A stretch of DNA of 37,553 bases from Roseiflexaceae bacterium (GTDB lineage: Bacteria > Chloroflexota > Chloroflexia > Chloroflexales > Roseiflexaceae): positions 1 through 37,553 of the forward strand of contig CANFUF010000016.1 in the NCBI GenBank assembly GCA_947450095.1, written 5' to 3'. Position numbers and translations under genes: made by a program. Under the pieces are notes generated by a model. The model was not told the origin of the DNA, did not search any database, and worked only from the letters and a program-made list of their open reading frames with translations. Numbering within the stretch: the stretch's first letter is position 1; every line of letters starts with the position of its first letter. Positions 6,839 through 18,356 of the stretch are shown here, piece after piece.

Positions 6839-9800
6839 ATGCCGAAGCGCACAGACATCAAAAGTATTTTGATTATTGGCTCGGGTCCGATTGTCATCGG
6901 CCAAGCCTGTGAATTTGACTATTCGGGCGTGCAAGCCTGTAAAGCCTTGCGGAGCGAAGGGTACCGCGTTATTTTGGTGAACTCAAACCCGGCCACCATC
7001 ATGACCGACCCCCAATTTGCCGATGCCACCTACATCGAGCCACTCACCCCCGAGTCGATTGAACAAATCATCATCAAAGAACGTCCCGATGCGATTTTGC
7101 CGACAGTGGGTGGCCAAACAGCCCTCAACTTGACCATGAAATTGCATGAATTGGGCATGCTTGCCAAGCACAACGTGCAATTGTTGGGCGCCCAACCCAA
7201 AGCCATTGCCCTCGCCGAAGATCGTGAGCTGTTTAAACAAGCCATGCTCGAAATTGGTTTGGGTGTGCCATTGGGCGAAACCGTTACCACCGTCGAACAA
7301 GCCGTGGCCGTGGCCACCAAAATCGGCTACCCCATCTTGATCCGGCCATCGTTTACCCTTGGTGGTAGCGGTGGTGGCATCGGCTACGACGAAGCCCAGC
7401 TCCGCGAAATCGCCGAGCGTGGCTTGCGGGCCTCACCCGTCACCCAAGTGCTCATCGAGCAATCGGTGATTGGCTGGAAGGAATATGAGCTCGAAGTGAT
7501 GCGCGACTGCGTCGATAATTTTGTGGTGGTGTGTACCATCGAAAACATCGATGCCATGGGCGTGCATACCGGCGACTCGATGACTGTGGCGCCAGCGATG
7601 ACGTTGACCGACCGCGAATTACAACGCTTGCGCGAAATGGCCAAAATGGTGATTCGCACTGTGGGTGTCGAAACCGGCGGTTCTAACATTCAATTCTCGG
7701 TCGACCCCAAAACCGGCACGCCGTTTGTCATCGAAATGAATCCGCGAGTCAGCCGTTCGTCGGCGTTGGCCTCCAAGGCTACCGGCTTCCCCATCGCCAA
7801 AATCGCCGCCTTGTTGGCGGTAGGCTATACCCTTGACGAAATCCCCAACGACATCACCAAGCTGACGCCGGCTTCGTTTGAGCCGAGCCTCGACTATGTG
7901 GTGGTCAAAATCCCACGCTGGGCCTTTGAAAAATTCCCCGGCGTCGATCCTATCCTTGGCCCACAAATGAAGAGCGTCGGCGAAGTGATGGCCATCGGGG
8001 GCACTTTTGCCGAAGCCTTCCAAAAAGCGATGCGCGGCCTCGAAATCGGCGCCACTGGCTTTGTGGGGAGCGACCAAGTCAAAATGGTGGGGTCCGATGA
8101 TATCCGTATCCCCACGCCGCGCCGGATTTTCCGCGTTTGTGACGAAATCCGGGCTGGTGCCAGCCTCGAATCAATCTGCGAGCGCACCGGCTTTGACCCG
8201 TGGTTCGTACAACAGTTCCAAGATATCGTGGCCGTCGAGCAAGAAATTGCCCGCTACTCCCTCGCCACCTTGCCATATGATTTGTGGTTTACGGCCAAGG
8301 AATACGGCTTTTCTGACCCGCAAATGGCTGGTTTGTTGTCAGATAAACCGGCAGTAATGCAGGTACGGGCGGCCCGCAAACAAGCCAAAATCGTGCCGGT
8401 GTACCGCAAAATTGACACCTGTGCGGCTGAATTCGCGGCGGCCACTCCCTATTTTTATAGTACGTATAGTCGGCAACCTGGTAGCGACGAAGCCGAAGTC
8501 ACCAATCGCGCCAAAGCGATGATTATCGGTGGTGGTCCCAACCGTATCGGCCAAGGGATTGAGTTTGACTATTGTTGTGTGCATGCCTGTTTTGCCTTGC
8601 GCGACATGGGCATCGAAACCATCATGATCAACTGTAACCCTGAGACGGTTTCTACCGACTACGACACTGCCGACCGGCTCTATTTCGAACCATTGACCCT
8701 CGAAGATGTGCTCAACATTTACGACCGCGAAGCGGGGGCAGACTTTGGCCCAGCAGTGCGTAGTGTACCGGCCTTGGTGCAATTTGGCGGTCAGACGCCC
8801 TTGAACCTGGCGCATGGTCTCGAATCAGCGGGTGTGCCCATTTGGGGGACTTCACCTGATGCTATCGACTTGGCCGAAGAGCGTGGCCGCTTTGGGGATT
8901 TGTTGCGCAGCATGAATGTCGAGCAACCACCCAACGGCATGGCCTCAACCTTGGCTGAAGCGCAGGTTGTGGCCCATCGCATCGGCTTCCCCGTGCTGGT
9001 GCGGCCCAGCTATGTGCTGGGTGGGCGTGCCATGGCGATTGCCTATGACGACGAAAGCTTTGAGCGCTATATTGCCGAAGCCACCGTCGTGAGTGCGGGC
9101 GCGCCCGTGCTCATCGACAAATATCTCGAAGATGCCTTTGAGGTCGATGTCGACGCCATCGGTGATGGCGAGCAAGTCGTGATTGCTGGCATCATGGAGC
9201 ATGTCGAAGAAGCAGGCGTGCACTCGGGCGACTCGGCGATGGTACTCCCCCCGTACAAAATCAGCGCTTACCACATCGATGCCATTCGTGACATCACCAT
9301 GCGGATCGGCATGGCGTTGAACGTCAAGGGTATGATGAATGTGCAATACGCCATCAAAGACGAAATCGTCTATGTCATCGAAGTCAATCCCCGTTCGTCG
9401 CGCACGGTGCCGTTTATCGCCAAAGCCACCGGCTTCCCGTTGGCCCGTTTGGCCGCCCAAGTAGCCGCCGGCAAGACGTTGCGTGAGTTGAACTTCACTG
9501 AAGAACCCAAGGTAGACGGCTTTTTTGTCAAAGAAGCAGTCTTGCCGTTCGACAAATTCCCCGGTGCCACCATCATGCTCAGCCCCGAGATGCGTTCGAC
9601 GGGTGAAGTGATGGGGCATGCCTCAAACTTTGGTTTGGCCTTTGCCAAAGCCGAAATGGGCGCCAACCAACGTATCCCCATTGCTGGTGGAGCGTTGTTG
9701 ACGGTCAACAACAACGACAAAAACGCCATTGTGCGTATCGGTCGTGATTTAATTCAATTGGGCTTCACGTTGTACGCCACCAAAGGGACGGCGGACATGT

Positions 9801-10099
9801 TGAGTGGGGCTGGCTTAGCAGTCAGCTTGGTCAACAAAATCGCCGATGGCTCACCGCACACGGCCGATCTGCTGGCCCAAGGCAAGGTGCATTTAGTGAT
9901 TAGTACGCCGCTCGGGCAACAGGCCTATAGCGATGGCCAAGCCTTGCGTAGTGCGGCGATTCGCTATGGTGTGATGTTGGTGACGACCTTGACGGGGGCG
10001 GCAGCGACAGTCGCCGGGATTCGTGAATTACAACGGCGGACCTTGACGGTGCGCTCACTCCAAGACCATTATGGAATTGCCAAAGGATCAAAGGCATGA
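6839..10099 (+). CDS. carB: Carbamoyl-phosphate synthase large subunit
   Basis: A 1086-residue synthetase that makes carbamoyl phosphate from bicarbonate, ammonia and two ATP. Two homologous ATP-grasp halves are visible. The first begins with [20 protein letters not shown] and contains the glycine-rich loop [12 protein letters not shown]. The second begins with [17 protein letters not shown] and contains [12 protein letters not shown]. The C-terminal about 140 residues form an MGS-like allosteric domain with [13 protein letters not shown]. The length is normal (E. coli 1073) and no frame breaks are seen. It is co-transcribed with carA. Its stop overlaps the SNF2 gene by ATGA (10096-10099), an unusual partner. 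Confidence 0.97.
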   Translation: MPKRTDIKSILIIGSGPIVIGQACEFDYSGVQACKALRSEGYRVILVNSNPATIMTDPQFADATYIEPLTPESIEQIIIKERPDAILPTVGGQTALNLTMKLHELGMLAKHNVQLLGAQPKAIALAEDRELFKQAMLEIGLGVPLGETVTTVEQAVAVATKIGYPILIRPSFTLGGSGGGIGYDEAQLREIAERGLRASPVTQVLIEQSVIGWKEYELEVMRDCVDNFVVVCTIENIDAMGVHTGDSMTVAPAMTLTDRELQRLREMAKMVIRTVGVETGGSNIQFSVDPKTGTPFVIEMNPRVSRSSALASKATGFPIAKIAALLAVGYTLDEIPNDITKLTPASFEPSLDYVVVKIPRWAFEKFPGVDPILGPQMKSVGEVMAIGGTFAEAFQKAMRGLEIGATGFVGSDQVKMVGSDDIRIPTPRRIFRVCDEIRAGASLESICERTGFDPWFVQQFQDIVAVEQEIARYSLATLPYDLWFTAKEYGFSDPQMAGLLSDKPAVMQVRAARKQAKIVPVYRKIDTCAAEFAAATPYFYSTYSRQPGSDEAEVTNRAKAMIIGGGPNRIGQGIEFDYCCVHACFALRDMGIETIMINCNPETVSTDYDTADRLYFEPLTLEDVLNIYDREAGADFGPAVRSVPALVQFGGQTPLNLAHGLESAGVPIWGTSPDAIDLAEERGRFGDLLRSMNVEQPPNGMASTLAEAQVVAHRIGFPVLVRPSYVLGGRAMAIAYDDESFERYIAEATVVSAGAPVLIDKYLEDAFEVDVDAIGDGEQVVIAGIMEHVEEAGVHSGDSAMVLPPYKISAYHIDAIRDITMRIGMALNVKGMMNVQYAIKDEIVYVIEVNPRSSRTVPFIAKATGFPLARLAAQVAAGKTLRELNFTEEPKVDGFFVKEAVLPFDKFPGATIMLSPEMRSTGEVMGHASNFGLAFAKAEMGANQRIPIAGGALLTVNNNDKNAIVRIGRDLIQLGFTLYATKGTADMLSGAGLAVSLVNKIADGSPHTADLLAQGKVHLVISTPLGQQAYSDGQALRSAAIRYGVMLVTTLTGAAATVAGIRELQRRTLTVRSLQDHYGIAKGSKA

Positions 10100-13000
10100 C
10101 AACGGCGCGGGTGCAGTTAATTACCCCAGCTCACCTTGCGCAGGTACTGGCGTCGGCTTCGCCGACGCTGGTGCGACGTGCGAGTGAATTGTGTACCCGC
10201 GGCGCGGTTACCATCGAACAAGCCACCCCCACCAGTGCTGCGGTGCTGGTGGGGGACGTGCATCCGCCGCGGCGGGTGAGTGTGATGATGATTGCTGGGC
10301 GGGTGACGACGTTGTGTGATTGTGTGCACCGTGACGAGGGTCCGTGCCTGCATCGCGTCGCTGCTGCGCAAATATTGCATGCTCATATGACTACTAATCC
10401 ACCGCAACCATGGGAAGCCTTGCTGACCTTGTCTGACAAAGGGCGCCCGGTTGCCACCAATAGCACCAACGCCCATATTGTGTTTGGCTTGCATCGTGAC
10501 CATCCTTTGGGTGTGGGTGATGAAGGCTGGGCGCTCATCCCCGTCAATGTGACCCAGCGAGCTGGGCGTAACGATTGGGACGGCGCCGAAGTGCGACCGT
10601 TGCGCTCGCCACCAACCCCTGCCGGCCACCCCCACACCCCCCATCATGTGCTCCAGGCTGCTGCTATGCTCTGTGCCCAAACCATGGCAAGTACGCAACC
10701 CGCCCAACGGGCCTGGTTGTATGCAGGGGCGTTAGAATTGTTGGCCAATCAGCAGGTCTATCGCGCCGACGAGACGATTGATTTCCGTCATCCCATCACC
10801 GTGGCCGTCTCGGCGGGTGAATTACAACTTGCGATTGATGACGATGGCGCCGACCTCGTGTTGCAGAGTATCGTGCATACTCAGCACCACAGCGTGGTGG
10901 TCGACACCCATACCCGCAGCGTGTTGCCGTTTGCCAGTGCGTGGTTGTTGACAGGGCGCACATTGGTCAATATCGGCGAACGAACGCCGGTCACCGACCA
11001 ACTGCTCCAGACCCCCCAGTTGCGCGTCATGGCCCACGACCGCGAGCGCTTTGATCAACGCCTACTCGACTTGGCCAGCCGTGTGCCCTTGTGTGGTGCA
11101 GCAGTGCGTTGGGACGACGTAGTGGTCGAGCCGCAACCGCTGATTACGGTGGGCGAACAGGCTGGGGTGTTAGAAGTGCGACTGGCCTTCCAATACGGCA
11201 CGCAACAACTCCCGTTTGATGCAACCTATCCCAGCCACGCAGTATTGCATGGTAGCGAAGAATTACACCTAATCCGGATTGTCCGCGATAGTGATGCCGA
11301 GCGGGCTGCTACTGCCATGCTCGAACACCAAGCGCTGCGCTGGGTGGATGGCGATGTCTTCCGCACACGCCGTGCCATGGCCCCTACCGATTTCATGTTG
11401 CGCGTGGTTGGTGCATTGGCCAGCCATGGGGTGCAGGTGAGTGGCGAAGCCCTCTTGACTGCCGTGCAAATGCGGGTCGACGAACCGCAAATCTCAGTTA
11501 CCGTCCAATCCCACATCGACTGGTTTGATGTGGCGGCGGTGGTGAGTTTTGGCGATTTATCGGTCGATTTAGCGACGGTACGCCGTGCTGTATTGCGCCG
11601 CGAACGCTATATTTTGCTGTCTGATGGCTCACTCGGCTTGGTGTCGAATGCGCTGGCGCAACGGCTCGCTCCACTCTTTGCCATGGGCCACGAACAACAG
11701 ACCCAGATGCGTTATGCGAGTGCTCAGGCCGCCGTGGTCGAGCAGTTGGTCCAAGAAGCGAATTCCGCCCAGGTCGATAGTCTGTTCGAAGAACGACGGG
11801 GACGCTTACGCTTGTTTGACCACATCGAGCCCCAGCCGTTGCCGGATGGATTTGTGGGGACGTTGCGGGTCTACCAAAAATCGGGCTACGACTGGTTGCA
11901 CTTCCTCAATACCTACGGGTTTGGTGGCTGTCTCGCTGACGACATGGGTGTGGGCAAAACCATCCAGACCTTGGCTTTCATCCAGTCGCTGCGCGAACGC
12001 CAACCAGGCGCGCCGGCAGTGTTGATTGTGATGCCCCGCTCGATTATTTATAATTGGGAACGCGAAGCAGCGCGCTTTACCCCCAATCTGCGCTTGTTGA
12101 CCCAAATCGATCAAGGGCGCAATAAAGATACCGCCACCTTTAACCAATACGACGTGGTGCTGACGACCTACGGTACGATGCTGCGTGATATTGAATTGCT
12201 GGTGGGCTATCGTTTTCAATATATCATCCTCGATGAATCACAAGCGGTAAAAAACCCCAGTGCCGAAACGGCTCGGGCAGCTCGCCGCCTGCAAGGCGAG
12301 CGACGTTTGTCGTTGACGGGTACCCCCATCGAAAACAGCGCCGTGGAATTGTGGTCACAATTCGCCTTCCTCAACCCTGGGTTGTTGGGCAGCGCCGAAA
12401 CGTTCCGCGATACCTTTACTCGCGAAGGTGAAGGCCGCGCCGCCGCCCTCAAACTGTTGCGCCGGCTGACCTATCCCTTTATTTTGCGGCGCACCAAAGA
12501 CCAAGTCGCCCCCGATTTGCCGTCTCGTACCGAACGGGTGTTGATGAGTGAGATGGAACCGGAGCAACGACGCCTGTATAATGCCCAAAGAGACCACTAT
12601 CGCGCGGTGTTGCTCGGCTTGATCGATACGGCGGGTGAACAGCAAGCGCGGGTCAAAATGCTCGAAGGGTTGTTGCGCTTGCGCCAAATCTGCAACCATC
12701 CCCGCTTAATCGATCCCCAAAGCGCCGGAATTTCGGGCAAATTCGAGTCGTTGCTTGCCACACTCGAGGCATTGCAGGCGGCTGGGCATCGCGCCTTGGT
12801 CTTTTCGCAGTTTGTGCAGATGTTGAGTCTGGTACGGGCTGCCCTCGACGCCCGTGGCACGAGTTACGCCTATCTCGATGGACGGACGCGCGACCGGCAG
12901 AGCATCATTGACGCATTCCAACGCGACAATCGCCATGCCTTCTTCTTGATTAGTTTGCGGGCTGGGGGCGTCGGCCTCAACCTGACCGCTGCCGACTATG

Positions 13001-13239
13001 TCATCCACGTGGATCCCTGGTGGAATCCCGCGGTCGAAATGCAAGCCACCGACCGGACCCACCGCATCGGGCAGACCCGCCCGGTGATGGTCTACAAAAT
13101 GGTGGTGCGCGATTCGGTCGAAGAAAAGATCTTGCAGCTCCAAGAGCGCAAGCGTGATTTGGTGAGTCAGCTCATCACGCCTGAGCGGGGTGGCCTCAAA
13201 ACCTTGACCCGCGATGATGTCGAGCTTTTATTTACATAA
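10096..13239 (+). CDS. SNF2-family helicase with N-terminal SWIM zinc finger
   Basis: A 1047-residue ATP-dependent DNA translocase of the bacterial SNF2/RapA-like class. The N-terminus carries a SWIM-type zinc site, CDC (74-76) and CLH (84-86), in a CxC...CxH pattern. After a poorly conserved middle region, the SF2 core starts with [13 protein letters not shown], with the Walker A lysine at K621. DESQ (713-716) is the Walker B box, [10 protein letters not shown] is motif III, and the C-terminal lobe ends with the motif VI signature THRIGQTRP. The gene starts inside the carB stop codon (ATGA) and is followed 11 bp later by argG with AAGGAG, so it is fully embedded in the arginine operon. No arginine-related role for this family is known to me; a DNA repair or transcription function is the default expectation. 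Confidence 0.93.
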   Translation: MTTARVQLITPAHLAQVLASASPTLVRRASELCTRGAVTIEQATPTSAAVLVGDVHPPRRVSVMMIAGRVTTLCDCVHRDEGPCLHRVAAAQILHAHMTTNPPQPWEALLTLSDKGRPVATNSTNAHIVFGLHRDHPLGVGDEGWALIPVNVTQRAGRNDWDGAEVRPLRSPPTPAGHPHTPHHVLQAAAMLCAQTMASTQPAQRAWLYAGALELLANQQVYRADETIDFRHPITVAVSAGELQLAIDDDGADLVLQSIVHTQHHSVVVDTHTRSVLPFASAWLLTGRTLVNIGERTPVTDQLLQTPQLRVMAHDRERFDQRLLDLASRVPLCGAAVRWDDVVVEPQPLITVGEQAGVLEVRLAFQYGTQQLPFDATYPSHAVLHGSEELHLIRIVRDSDAERAATAMLEHQALRWVDGDVFRTRRAMAPTDFMLRVVGALASHGVQVSGEALLTAVQMRVDEPQISVTVQSHIDWFDVAAVVSFGDLSVDLATVRRAVLRRERYILLSDGSLGLVSNALAQRLAPLFAMGHEQQTQMRYASAQAAVVEQLVQEANSAQVDSLFEERRGRLRLFDHIEPQPLPDGFVGTLRVYQKSGYDWLHFLNTYGFGGCLADDMGVGKTIQTLAFIQSLRERQPGAPAVLIVMPRSIIYNWEREAARFTPNLRLLTQIDQGRNKDTATFNQYDVVLTTYGTMLRDIELLVGYRFQYIILDESQAVKNPSAETARAARRLQGERRLSLTGTPIENSAVELWSQFAFLNPGLLGSAETFRDTFTREGEGRAAALKLLRRLTYPFILRRTKDQVAPDLPSRTERVLMSEMEPEQRRLYNAQRDHYRAVLLGLIDTAGEQQARVKMLEGLLRLRQICNHPRLIDPQSAGISGKFESLLATLEALQAAGHRALVFSQFVQMLSLVRAALDARGTSYAYLDGRTRDRQSIIDAFQRDNRHAFFLISLRAGGVGLNLTAADYVIHVDPWWNPAVEMQATDRTHRIGQTRPVMVYKMVVRDSVEEKILQLQERKRDLVSQLITPERGGLKTLTRDDVELLFT

Positions 13240-13250
13240 GGAGAATTCAC

Positions 13251-14462
13251 ATGGAACGTCCCAAAGTCAAGAAAGTCGTGTTGGCATACTCAGGCGGCCT
13301 CGATACCAGCATCATTGTGCCATGGCTCAAGCAAAACTATGGCAATCCCGAAGTCATCTGCTATTGCTGCAACATTGGTCAAGATGACGAACTCGAGGGG
13401 CTCGAAGCCAAAGCAATCGCTAGTGGCGCATCGAAGTGCTACGTCGAAGATTTACGCGAAGTGTTTGTGCGCGATTATCTCTTCCCATTGGTTCAATCGG
13501 GTGCCAGCTACGAGCGCTTGTATTTGCTCGGTACCTCAGTAGCCCGCCCCTTGATTGCCAAACGCCAAGCCGAAATCGCCTTGCTCGAAGGTGCCGACGC
13601 TCTCTGTCACGGTTGTACCGGCAAAGGCAACGACCAAGTGCGCTTCGAATTGACCTACATGGTTGTCGCTCCCCAACTCAAAGTCATTGCTCCGTGGCGC
13701 GAGTGGAACATTCGCTCCCGCGAAGATGCCCTCGACTACGCCGCCGAGCACAACGTACCGGTGTCAGCGACCATTAAGTCGATTTATAGCCGTGACCGCA
13801 ACATTTGGCACATGTCCCACGAGGGCGGTATCCTCGAAGATCCTTGGAACGAGCCCGAAGAAGTGATGCACACCTTGACCGTGTCACCCGAGAATGCCCC
13901 TGATAAAGCCGAATATGTCGAAATCGGCTTCGTCAAAGGTATTCCCACCACCGTCAATGGTGAAGTCATGGGACCGGTCAAATTGCTCAGCACCCTCAAT
14001 GATCTCGGCGCCAAGCACGGCATTGGTCGGATTGACTTGGTCGAAAATCGCTTGGTGGGCATGAAGAGCCACGGCGTTTACGAAACCCCCGGCGGTACAT
14101 TGATTCACGTGGCGCATCAAGCCATCGAACAATTGGCCCTCGACCGTGACACTTTGCACTACAAAGACGTCGTCGCCGCCCGCTACGCCGAAGTGGTCTA
14201 TTACGGGCAGTGGTTTACGCCATTGCGCGAGGCGTTGCAGGCCTTCTTTACCTCGACCCAAGAAAACGTCACCGGTGTCGCCCGCCTCAAGCTCTACAAA
14301 GGCAATGCGATTTTGGTGGGACGTAAGGCCGACCGAACCCTCTACAACCCCGACATTGCCAGCTTCACCATGAGTGATTCGTACAATCAAAAGGACGCAG
14401 AGGGCTTCATCAAGATTTTTGGTTTGCCCATGAAGGTGCAAGCCTTGGTGGACGGGAAGTAA
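13251..14462 (+). CDS. argG: Argininosuccinate synthase
   Basis: Condenses citrulline and aspartate with ATP to argininosuccinate, the penultimate step of the pathway. The 403-residue protein opens with the PP-loop AYSGGLDTS (12-20) of the N-type ATP pyrophosphatase fold. Further family blocks are GCTGKGNDQVRFE and the SIYSRDRNIWHMSHEGG segment for citrulline and aspartate binding. The start ATG 13251 has AAGGAG upstream, overlapping the end of the helicase gene region. The stop lies 4 bp before argJ. The length matches the 400-residue class typical of many bacteria. Confidence 0.97.
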   Translation: MERPKVKKVVLAYSGGLDTSIIVPWLKQNYGNPEVICYCCNIGQDDELEGLEAKAIASGASKCYVEDLREVFVRDYLFPLVQSGASYERLYLLGTSVARPLIAKRQAEIALLEGADALCHGCTGKGNDQVRFELTYMVVAPQLKVIAPWREWNIRSREDALDYAAEHNVPVSATIKSIYSRDRNIWHMSHEGGILEDPWNEPEEVMHTLTVSPENAPDKAEYVEIGFVKGIPTTVNGEVMGPVKLLSTLNDLGAKHGIGRIDLVENRLVGMKSHGVYETPGGTLIHVAHQAIEQLALDRDTLHYKDVVAARYAEVVYYGQWFTPLREALQAFFTSTQENVTGVARLKLYKGNAILVGRKADRTLYNPDIASFTMSDSYNQKDAEGFIKIFGLPMKVQALVDGK

Positions 14463-14466
14463 ACAA

Positions 14467-15669
14467 ATGCACGACGTATTCACCTTAGCCCCTGGTTTTC
14501 GTACCGCGGCGACGGCTTGTGGCCTGAAAAAAGACGGTGCGCTCGATTTGACCTTGATTGTGGCCGATGCCCCTTGTAGCGCCGCTGGGGTTTTTACCAC
14601 CAATCGCGTCAAAGCAGCGCCCGTGTTGTATGACCGTGAAGTGCTCAGTCAATCGGCTGGCCAAATGCGTGCAATCATCGCCAACGCCGGGTGTGCCAAC
14701 GCCTGTACGGGGGACGAGGGCAAGGTGAATACTCGGCAGATGGCCGCCCTCGCCGCCGATGTGGTTGGTGCCCGCGCCGATCAAGTATTGGTGCTGTCAA
14801 CTGGCGTGATTGGGCGCCAACTCGATATGACTAAAGTCGCTAGTGGGATTGCCCAATTGGTGCCGACCAGCTGGACCCGTGAAGCCAACCTCGCCTCACG
14901 CGCCATCATGACCACTGACACCAAACCCAAGACATCGAGTGCTACTGGCGTGATTGCCGGTCGCACCGTCACGGTGGCTGGGATGGCCAAAGGGGCCGGC
15001 ATGATTCACCCAGGGATGGCAACGATGTTGTCGATTATCACCACCGATGCCCAGGTTGCCCCCGAACTGCTCCACACTGCTCTCAAGTCTGTCGCTGATA
15101 TGAGCTTCAATCGGATTAGTGTCGATGGCGATATGAGCACCAACGACACGGTGCTGTTGTTGGCGTCAGGGGTAGCTGGGGTGACGATTACCGATAGTGA
15201 GCTGGCCGATTTTGTGGCGTTGTTGCGAGTTGTTTGTGTTGATTTAGCTAAAAAAATCGCCCGCGATGGTGAAGGGGCGACCAAACTGGTAGAAATCCGC
15301 GTTACCGGCGCGGCGCACGCCCAAATGGCGCACCGCGTGGCGGATAGTATTGCTTGCTCGCCACTGGTCAAAACCGCCATCCACGGCAATGATCCCAACT
15401 GGGGGCGGGTGGTGTGTGCGGCGGGGTATAGTGGCGCCGAGATTGACCCCGACACCTTGACCCTCGATTTTGGCTTGGGTGCTGAGCAAATCCGTCTCGT
15501 GGCAGCAGGTATGCCACTGGTGGCAGATCTTAATGCGGCCTCAAATCTGCTCAAACGCGAGGATGTCTTTATTACCCTCGATTTGGGACTCGGTGATGCG
15601 ACGACGACGGTCTGGACCTGTGACTTCAGCAAAGAATACGTCGAAGTCAACGCCCATTACACCACGTAA
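14467..15669 (+). CDS. argJ: Glutamate N-acetyltransferase / amino-acid acetyltransferase, ArgJ
   Basis: Transfers the acetyl group from acetylornithine to glutamate, making the acetylated cycle economical; some members also use acetyl-CoA. The 400-residue precursor belongs to the Ntn-like ArgJ fold and is expected to self-cleave between A185 and T186 in PGMATMLS, making T186 the N-terminal nucleophile of the beta chain. Other landmarks are NRVKAAPV, the STGVIGR oxyanion-hole region and NDPNWGRV. Whether it is mono- or bifunctional cannot be told from the sequence; the argA-like gene upstream suggests ornithine acetyltransferase alone may suffice. A 15-bp hairpin follows the stop codon. Confidence 0.95.
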   Translation: MHDVFTLAPGFRTAATACGLKKDGALDLTLIVADAPCSAAGVFTTNRVKAAPVLYDREVLSQSAGQMRAIIANAGCANACTGDEGKVNTRQMAALAADVVGARADQVLVLSTGVIGRQLDMTKVASGIAQLVPTSWTREANLASRAIMTTDTKPKTSSATGVIAGRTVTVAGMAKGAGMIHPGMATMLSIITTDAQVAPELLHTALKSVADMSFNRISVDGDMSTNDTVLLLASGVAGVTITDSELADFVALLRVVCVDLAKKIARDGEGATKLVEIRVTGAAHAQMAHRVADSIACSPLVKTAIHGNDPNWGRVVCAAGYSGAEIDPDTLTLDFGLGAEQIRLVAAGMPLVADLNAASNLLKREDVFITLDLGLGDATTTVWTCDFSKEYVEVNAHYTT

Positions 15670-15676
15670 ATCGCCG

Positions 15677-15710
15677 GTCCCCCGGGGCGGCTGAAGCCGC
15701 CCCGGGGGAC
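15677..15710. terminator. Long GC hairpin after argJ
   Basis: A perfect 15-bp inverted repeat (15677-15691 with 15696-15710) has a TGAA loop. There is no U-tract on either strand, so it may be a weak terminator, an RNA processing site or an mRNA stabiliser. It separates the argC-argJ block from the membrane protein, argH and argF. Confidence 0.6.
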
Positions 15711-15732
15711 GATATATGGTTGAATTTGCCCC

Positions 15733-18324
15733 ATGCAGATAATTGTCGGGCTACGCCAACGTTTTGCGCAATTTAGTGAACCAACGCGGCAACGCACGAT
15801 TGCGATGAGCATCGTCGTGTTGATTACTGCGGTGGTGTTGCGTGATATGTGGCCGCAATTCAGCACCCATATATTGCGTAACCCCGACACCCAACTCCAC
15901 TACTGGACATTGTGGTGGATTACCACTGCCCTGCATACCAACCCGATGCATCTTTTTGATGCGCCGATTTTTTATCCCTACCCGACCACACTTGCGTTTA
16001 GTGATCACATGCTGCTTCTTGGCGTGGTGGTGGCGCCATTGGTGTGGGTTGGGGTTCCACTGGCCGCAGTCCTTAATCTATTGATTATGGCGTCGTTTGT
16101 AGTGACGGCCTGGGCGCTGTGGGAGTTATTGCGATTCGAGCAGGTCGCTCCTTGGCCAGCATTGCTGGTGGTGATTGCGATGACTTTTGCGCCGTTTCGA
16201 ATGGCGCACATCTATCACCTGCAGATGCTCCAGACCATGCTATTGCCGTTGGCGTTGTGGTGGTTGCAACGAACGTTGGCGCACCCACGCTGGTTCAATC
16301 GCTATCTCGTTGGCGTGGTCGGTGTGATGCTGTATGCCGTGAGTGTGAGCATTTACCACATGTATATGATGGTATGTGTCCTCGGGGTGCTGGGACTATT
16401 GCGACTCTGGCAGAGTTGGCGTGATACACGCCGGCTGGTGAGCTGGGATGTGGTGCGGATTGGGTTCGTATTCGCTATCCTCGCGTTTGCTGCATTGGCA
16501 TTGGGCTGGCCGTATCGCGCCGTCCAACAAATGACTGCAGTGAGTCGTACCACCAGCGAAATGACGAATTGGTCGGCACCCCTGCATGCATTTATTGCCG
16601 TCACCCCCGATTCCCGCATGTGGAATTGGGTATTTGGTGACCTACTCCATGACCGTGCTGAATTAATTTTGGGGCCAGGGTTGTTTTTGGCGGTGGTTGG
16701 TGGTTGGGGATTTGTGCGCCAAACAGTACCGGCCCAACGCTTTTGGGCCATTGTCGCCGCCTTGGGATTGATGTTGGCGATGGGGACGCAATGGCGTGTC
16801 GTCGATGGTGGTACACCGGTGTTTTTTCCCGTATATGCCGTATTGGCGCGGATTGTGCCGGGGTTTGATGCCTTGCGGGTGCCCGCCCGCTGGGGGTGGT
16901 TGGTGACCTTGGCGTTGGCGGCATTGGCGGGGCATGTAATGACCATCCAACCCATCTTCCAACGCCGCTGGCTGATGATAGCGGTAAGTCTGTTGGTATT
17001 CGTCGAATTACCGTTGCCACGATTAGACATGCAAAATGCCCCTATTATGGCGACGGCACCAGCGGTCTACCAATGGCTTGCAACACAACCACCCCGCCAA
17101 GCAGTGCTCGAATTGCCGATGAATGCCGGCGGCGATAGTGCCCAAATGGGTAATCGCCAGCTCTGGCAAACCATCCATGGTCAACGTTTGTTGACAGGGT
17201 ATAGTGGCGTGATTCCTGCGAGTATCACGTTAATTGCCCGCGATGCCCAACATTTACCCCGGCCCGATGTGTTGGCGCGCTTACGCGCTGCTGGCCTCGA
17301 TACGATCATCATTCATCGTAGCCAATACAAGCCAGCCTCATTGGCTGTTATTGAAACCAAATTCGCCGCCAGTCCCGACCTACAAAAAATCTACAGTGAT
17401 GCCGAGAGTACCGCATATGCCGTAGCCCCGACTTTATTAACCCAACCAACACTGACGAATGCAAATACGGTATTGATGAGTGCCGATCAACGGCTCTCAG
17501 ACTTGGTTGCGGTGGGGATGGTGCGCTATTGGCGTGACCATGGTGTGGCGGTGACTGGGGCGCAACGTGAACGGTTTTATGCGGCATTGCCTGCAAGTGA
17601 TATACTCCCGACCCACGTGTTGATCGGGAAAGACGAAGAACCAGAGGCATATGGTTTGACCCCTGTTGATACGATTGCGACAGATGGTCAAGCAAAACTA
17701 CTGGCACGTCCCCCCAGCTTACAAGGTATTCGTACGCTTCCAATGGCAACCAGTGAAATTACTGTCACTTTTTCGTTGCAAAACCAATTATTGATAAATG
17801 GATTACCGTGGTGTACATTAACTGACGCTGATGCGACTGTTGCGATTGACGGTGCGTTTTTGCAACCACAAACTCGTGGCGATCAACAGTGGCCGGCGGG
17901 TGCCCAAATTATGCTGTTGCGGATGCATCATGGTCAATCAGAGCGGGTCAAAGTAGATGCAACATCGGCCGTATTGGTTCGTTTGCGCGCATTTGTCGGA
18001 CATGTAGCGCTTCCGCCCCTGCAAAGTTTGCCGATGCAAATAGATATTACTGCGACCAATACCACTATGGCCATTCGTGGGGTACAGGGAAGCCTATTGT
18101 TACAAGGCATTGTGGCCGCCACCGGCCAAGCGGTGACGATACCAATTGAGACTGCCGGTGATGTACAATTGAGCATTGCCCAATTTGCACCAATTGCTGA
18201 CGGTCGCTATCAATTATTGTTTGTGAGTGTCCATCGTCAGCGTGTCGTCTTGGCGAATCTCCAAGTCACCAACAATCAATGGGATGTGCAAACAATTTCA
18301 TTGCCACTGACGTTAATTTATTAA
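15733..18324 (+). CDS. Large polytopic membrane protein, possibly GT-C-type glycosyltransferase
   Basis: An 863-residue protein of unknown function. The first about 440 residues contain roughly ten to twelve hydrophobic segments, starting at 22-40. A first extracytoplasmic loop (about 41-92) contains RNPD (49-52) followed by an aromatic-rich HYWTLWW. An acidic residue in the first long loop is a hallmark of GT-C glycosyltransferases of the PMT/ArnT type, so that is the best guess. The remaining about 420 residues look soluble and beta-rich, as in an extracytoplasmic domain. No clear Shine-Dalgarno precedes ATG 15733. Base use in the 3' half is more AT-rich than in the arg genes around it, suggesting it was inserted into an older argJ-argH-argF order. 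Confidence 0.6.
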   Translation: MQIIVGLRQRFAQFSEPTRQRTIAMSIVVLITAVVLRDMWPQFSTHILRNPDTQLHYWTLWWITTALHTNPMHLFDAPIFYPYPTTLAFSDHMLLLGVVVAPLVWVGVPLAAVLNLLIMASFVVTAWALWELLRFEQVAPWPALLVVIAMTFAPFRMAHIYHLQMLQTMLLPLALWWLQRTLAHPRWFNRYLVGVVGVMLYAVSVSIYHMYMMVCVLGVLGLLRLWQSWRDTRRLVSWDVVRIGFVFAILAFAALALGWPYRAVQQMTAVSRTTSEMTNWSAPLHAFIAVTPDSRMWNWVFGDLLHDRAELILGPGLFLAVVGGWGFVRQTVPAQRFWAIVAALGLMLAMGTQWRVVDGGTPVFFPVYAVLARIVPGFDALRVPARWGWLVTLALAALAGHVMTIQPIFQRRWLMIAVSLLVFVELPLPRLDMQNAPIMATAPAVYQWLATQPPRQAVLELPMNAGGDSAQMGNRQLWQTIHGQRLLTGYSGVIPASITLIARDAQHLPRPDVLARLRAAGLDTIIIHRSQYKPASLAVIETKFAASPDLQKIYSDAESTAYAVAPTLLTQPTLTNANTVLMSADQRLSDLVAVGMVRYWRDHGVAVTGAQRERFYAALPASDILPTHVLIGKDEEPEAYGLTPVDTIATDGQAKLLARPPSLQGIRTLPMATSEITVTFSLQNQLLINGLPWCTLTDADATVAIDGAFLQPQTRGDQQWPAGAQIMLLRMHHGQSERVKVDATSAVLVRLRAFVGHVALPPLQSLPMQIDITATNTTMAIRGVQGSLLLQGIVAATGQAVTIPIETAGDVQLSIAQFAPIADGRYQLLFVSVHRQRVVLANLQVTNNQWDVQTISLPLTLIY

Positions 18325-18356
18325 TCTGTATTTCGAAACGGTAGAGGAGGCTCATT

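Noticed and set aside
8945-9619. 224-codon minus-strand frame inside carB
   Set aside because: Shadow of a conserved gene; composition follows the carB codon pattern.
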